Shown in pieces: positions 13,872 through 16,142 of a stretch of 16,142 nt of DNA. Position 1 is the first letter of the stretch; each line of letters opens with the position of its first letter. Source of the stretch: Asaia bogorensis (GTDB taxonomy: Bacteria; Pseudomonadota; Alphaproteobacteria; Acetobacterales; Acetobacteraceae); NCBI GenBank assembly GCA_945886995.1, contig CAMCZJ010000048.1:1-16142 (forward strand), written 5' to 3'. The notes below the pieces were generated by a model. That model was not told where the DNA came from. It did not search any database and worked only from the letters and a program-made list of their open reading frames with translations. The position numbers and the translations under genes were made by a program.

Positions 13872-13922
13872 GGTCCATAAACCGCGGCTTGCATAGGCCA
13901 GTCCAACCAGATCGGAGCGTAA

Positions 13923-14864
13923 ATGACGCAACCCCCATCCGCACCGAAAGCCCAAGCGCCCATGGGCGCACAGGAATGGGTCATGCTGATCGCGCTTTCC
14001 GTGCTTTGGGGCGGTTCCTTTTTCTTCAATGGTGTTGCGGTCAGGGAATTACCTTCCCTCACGATTGTGCTGGCGCGCGTCGGCATTGCAGCGGCGACGC
14101 TTTGGGCAGTGCTCATGCTGTTGAATATCCGCATGCCACGCATGAAAGGGCTTTGGCCTGCCTTTTTCGGCATGGGGCTTTTGAACAACGCCATTCCCTT
14201 CGCGCTATTCGTTTGGGGCCAACATCATATTGCAAGCGGCTTGGCCGCCATTCTGAACGCCACCACGCCGCTTTTCACGGTACTGGTCGCGCATTGCCTG
14301 ACGCGTGATGAAAAATTGAGCGCGGGTAAAATGGCTGGCGTCGCGCTTGGGCTTTTGGGGGTGATCCTGATGCTTGGGGCCGAGTTGCTCGCGGGCTTAG
14401 GCACCGGGCTTCTGGCGCAATTGGCCTGCCTTGCCGCAGCACTCTCCTATGCCTTTGCCGGTGTCTTTGGGCGCCGTTTCAGGCGCATGGGTGTGCCGCC
14501 CTTAGTAACAGCCACCGGGCAGGTAACAGCTTCCAGCCTACTAATTTTGCCAATGGCCCTTATGATAGATCAACCCTGGCTATTGGCGCTGCCCAGCGCG
14601 CACATATGGGCAGCCTTGCTGGGCATTGGAGCGCTTTCTACGGCAGTGGCCTATATTCTTTATTTCCGCATCCTCGCGGCTGCCGGGGCCACCAATCTTG
14701 CCTTGGTCACCTTTCTGATCCCGATCAGCGCCATTCTGCTTGGCGGCCTGCTGCTCGACGAAAGGCTGGATGCAAAACATTTCGCGGGCATGGTTATGAT
14801 CGGATTGGGTTTGGCGCTGATTGATGGGCGCATCCTGGCACGTTTAAGGGCGCCACAAGAATAA
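13923..14864 (+). CDS. EamA/DMT-superfamily inner-membrane transporter
   Basis: A 313-residue polytopic protein with about ten hydrophobic segments, made of two homologous EamA halves. The first half has LSVLWGGSFFFNGVAVRELPSLTIVLARV and NNAIPFALFVWGQHHIASGLAAILNATTPLFTVLVAH; the second has LSTAVAYILYFRILAAAGATNLALVTFLIPISAILLGGLLLDERL. These patterns are typical of drug/metabolite exporters such as RhtA or YdcZ relatives, but the substrate cannot be predicted. The ATG has GGAG 5 bases upstream. It lies 105 bases after maf, so it probably has its own promoter; the upstream region carries a 23-base sequence shared with ada. Its 3' end faces groEL across a shared terminator. Confidence 0.95.
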   Translation: MTQPPSAPKAQAPMGAQEWVMLIALSVLWGGSFFFNGVAVRELPSLTIVLARVGIAAATLWAVLMLLNIRMPRMKGLWPAFFGMGLLNNAIPFALFVWGQHHIASGLAAILNATTPLFTVLVAHCLTRDEKLSAGKMAGVALGLLGVILMLGAELLAGLGTGLLAQLACLAAALSYAFAGVFGRRFRRMGVPPLVTATGQVTASSLLILPMALMIDQPWLLALPSAHIWAALLGIGALSTAVAYILYFRILAAAGATNLALVTFLIPISAILLGGLLLDERLDAKHFAGMVMIGLGLALIDGRILARLRAPQE

Positions 14865-14915
14865 CACCCCAAAAACAAAAAAGGGCGGCCCCGCAGGACC
14901 GCCCCCATTTTTCGC
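14865..14915. terminator. Bidirectional terminator between the EamA gene and groEL
   Basis: GGGCGG at 14883-14888 pairs with CCGCCC at 14899-14904, extended inside by CC/GG after one mismatch, with a CGCA loop. On the minus strand the stem is followed by T6-G-T5 (complement of 14869-14882), an excellent groEL terminator. On the plus strand ATTTTT follows (14907-14912), so the EamA transcript can stop here too. Confidence 0.92.
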
Positions 14916-14928
14916 AAGCTGCGATGGA

Positions 14929-16142
14929 TCAGAAATCCATCCCGCCCATGCCGCCACCCGGCGGGCCGCCAGCCGGCGCGCCCTTGGGTTCCGGACGCTC
15001 GGCCACCATCGCTTCGGTGGTGATCAGCAGGGAAGCGACAGAAGCCGCATCCTGCAGCGCGGTACGCACAACCTTGGTCGGGTCAATGATGCCGGCCTTG
15101 ACCAGATCCTTGTACTCGTCCTTCTGCGCGTCATAGCCGTGGGTATAGGTGCTGTCGCGCAGCACTTCACCCGCGATCACCGCGCCGTCCTTGCCGGCGT
15201 TCTCAGCGATCTGCTTGAGCGGCGCCTGGATGGCGCGGCGGATGATTTCGATCCCCACCTGCTCATCATTATTGGCACCCTTGAGGCCGCCGAGGTTGGT
15301 CGAAGCGCGGAGCAGCGCCACGCCACCACCAGGCACGATGCCTTCCTGAACGGCAGCACGGGTCGCATGCAGCGCGTCGTCCACGCGGTCCTTGCGTTCC
15401 TTCACTTCCACTTCGGTGGAGCCACCGACGCGGATCACGGCAACGCCACCGGCGAGCTTCGCCAGACGTTCCTGCAGCTTTTCACGGTCGTAGTCCGAAG
15501 TGGTTTCTTCGATCTGCGCCTTGATCTGCTCGCAACGGCCAGTGATCTGGTCCTTCGCACCAGCGCCATCAACGATGGTGGTGTTTTCCTTCTCGATCCG
15601 CACGGTCTTGGCGCGGCCGAGCTGAGCCAGCGTGACGCTTTCCAGCTTGATGCCAAGATCTTCGCTGATCACTTCACCACCGGTCAGGATCGCGATGTCT
15701 TCGAGCATCGCCTTGCGACGATCACCAAAGCCAGGCGCCTTCACGGCCGCGATCTTGAGGCCACCGCGCAGCTTGTTGACCACGAGGGTCGCGAGCGCTT
15801 CGCCTTCAACATCTTCAGCCACGATCACGAGCGGACGGCCGGACTGCACAACCGCTTCGAGCAGCGGCAGCATCGGCTGAAGCTGAGACAGCTTCTTTTC
15901 GAAGATCAGGATGTAGGGATTGTCCATTTCCGCGATCATCTTTTCCGCATTCGTGATGAAATACGGGGAGACATAGCCGCGGTCGAACTGCATGCCTTCA
16001 ACGACATCAAGTTCGGTCTGGATGGACTTCGCTTCTTCAACCGTGATCACGCCTTCATTGCCGACCTTTTCCATGGCCTGGGCAATCATTTCGCCGATCT
16101 CGGATTCGCCATTGGCGGAAAGCGTGCCAACCTGCGCCACTT
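14929..16142 (-). CDS. groEL: Chaperonin GroEL, C-terminal three quarters (5' end outside window)
   Basis: The 60-kDa chaperonin subunit that, with GroES, folds proteins in a cytoplasmic double-ring chamber. The frame is open to the right edge; about 404 residues are present, starting at KVAQVGTLSANGE, equivalent to about residue 145 of E. coli GroEL, so roughly a quarter (equatorial and intermediate N-terminal parts) is missing. Seen here are the apical domain (ELDVVEGMQFDRGYVSPYF, LLPLLEAVVQSGRPLVIVAEDVEGEALATLVVNKLRG), APGFGDRRKAML, and RVDDALHATRAAVQEGIVPGGG with the Asp that drives ATP hydrolysis (E. coli Asp398). The C-terminal tail GGPPGGGMGGMDF is the alphaproteobacterial Gly/Met form. 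GTG at 16140 is internal. groES and the promoter (possible CIRCE site) would lie to the right of the window. Confidence 0.98.
   Translation of the reverse strand, partial: VAQVGTLSANGESEIGEMIAQAMEKVGNEGVITVEEAKSIQTELDVVEGMQFDRGYVSPYFITNAEKMIAEMDNPYILIFEKKLSQLQPMLPLLEAVVQSGRPLVIVAEDVEGEALATLVVNKLRGGLKIAAVKAPGFGDRRKAMLEDIAILTGGEVISEDLGIKLESVTLAQLGRAKTVRIEKENTTIVDGAGAKDQITGRCEQIKAQIEETTSDYDREKLQERLAKLAGGVAVIRVGGSTEVEVKERKDRVDDALHATRAAVQEGIVPGGGVALLRASTNLGGLKGANNDEQVGIEIIRRAIQAPLKQIAENAGKDGAVIAGEVLRDSTYTHGYDAQKDEYKDLVKAGIIDPTKVVRTALQDAASVASLLITTEAMVAERPEPKGAPAGGPPGGGMGGMDF

Noticed and set aside
13848..13880. Ten-codon frame covering the second 23-base repeat
   Set aside because: No ribosome site of note, and the homologous stretch upstream of ada does not preserve this frame, so it is not supported as a leader peptide.
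1..16142. CRISPR arrays, toxin-antitoxin pairs, insertion sequences, phage genes, tRNA or rRNA genes
   Set aside because: No regular spaced repeats, transposase or integrase motifs, or RNA gene signatures were seen; every large frame is explained by a known family or is a shadow.

Overview
The window looks like ordinary chromosomal DNA of a GC-rich alphaproteobacterium, most likely Rhodospirillales/Acetobacteraceae. The reasons are a K+-independent-type membrane pyrophosphatase, a GroEL ending in GGMGGMDF, two Bug-type (TctC) solute-binding proteins, and a proA / nadD-rsfS-rlmH cluster typical of this class. This placement is inference from protein style and gene order; no rRNA or other marker is present. 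I see no phage, IS element, CRISPR, tRNA, rRNA or defence system. No gene-free stretch exceeds about 125 bases.

Layout. 1-1140 (+): C-terminal part of hppA, closed by a strong terminator (1144-1206) shared with convergent argG (2470-1235, -). 2471-2594: divergent intergenic region with stacked inverted repeats. 2595-3653 (+): predicted secreted alpha/beta-hydrolase-like protein. From 11632 down to 3686, eight minus-strand genes follow one another: a Bug-family binding protein, proA, an exported MhpD-like hydratase, an EtaA-like flavin monooxygenase, nadD, rsfS, rlmH and ada. From 11720 to 14864 on the plus strand: a MESH1-like alarmone hydrolase, a second Bug-family binding protein and a Maf nucleotide pyrophosphatase, coupled by 4-base overlaps, then an EamA/DMT permease. 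Its 3' end faces the 3' end of groEL (-, running off the right edge) across a bidirectional terminator.

Functionally most genes are housekeeping: arginine and proline synthesis, NAD synthesis, ribosome silencing and 23S rRNA methylation, alkylation repair, proton pumping and chaperonin. The accessory part is the monooxygenase/hydratase pair between proA and nadD, the two binding proteins without membrane partners, and the secreted hydrolase.

The most notable points are subtle. The rsfS frame runs 67 codons upstream of its first conventional start, through 57-base Lys/Ala/Pro repeats, to an ATA codon placed 5 bases after a perfect AGGAGG. The next gene, rlmH, has no ATG, GTG or TTG able to encode its conserved N-terminus; ATT or ATC after GGGAG are the only options. 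Also, an exact 23-base sequence occurs upstream of both ada and the EamA gene in the same orientation. I found no convincing new multi-gene system.
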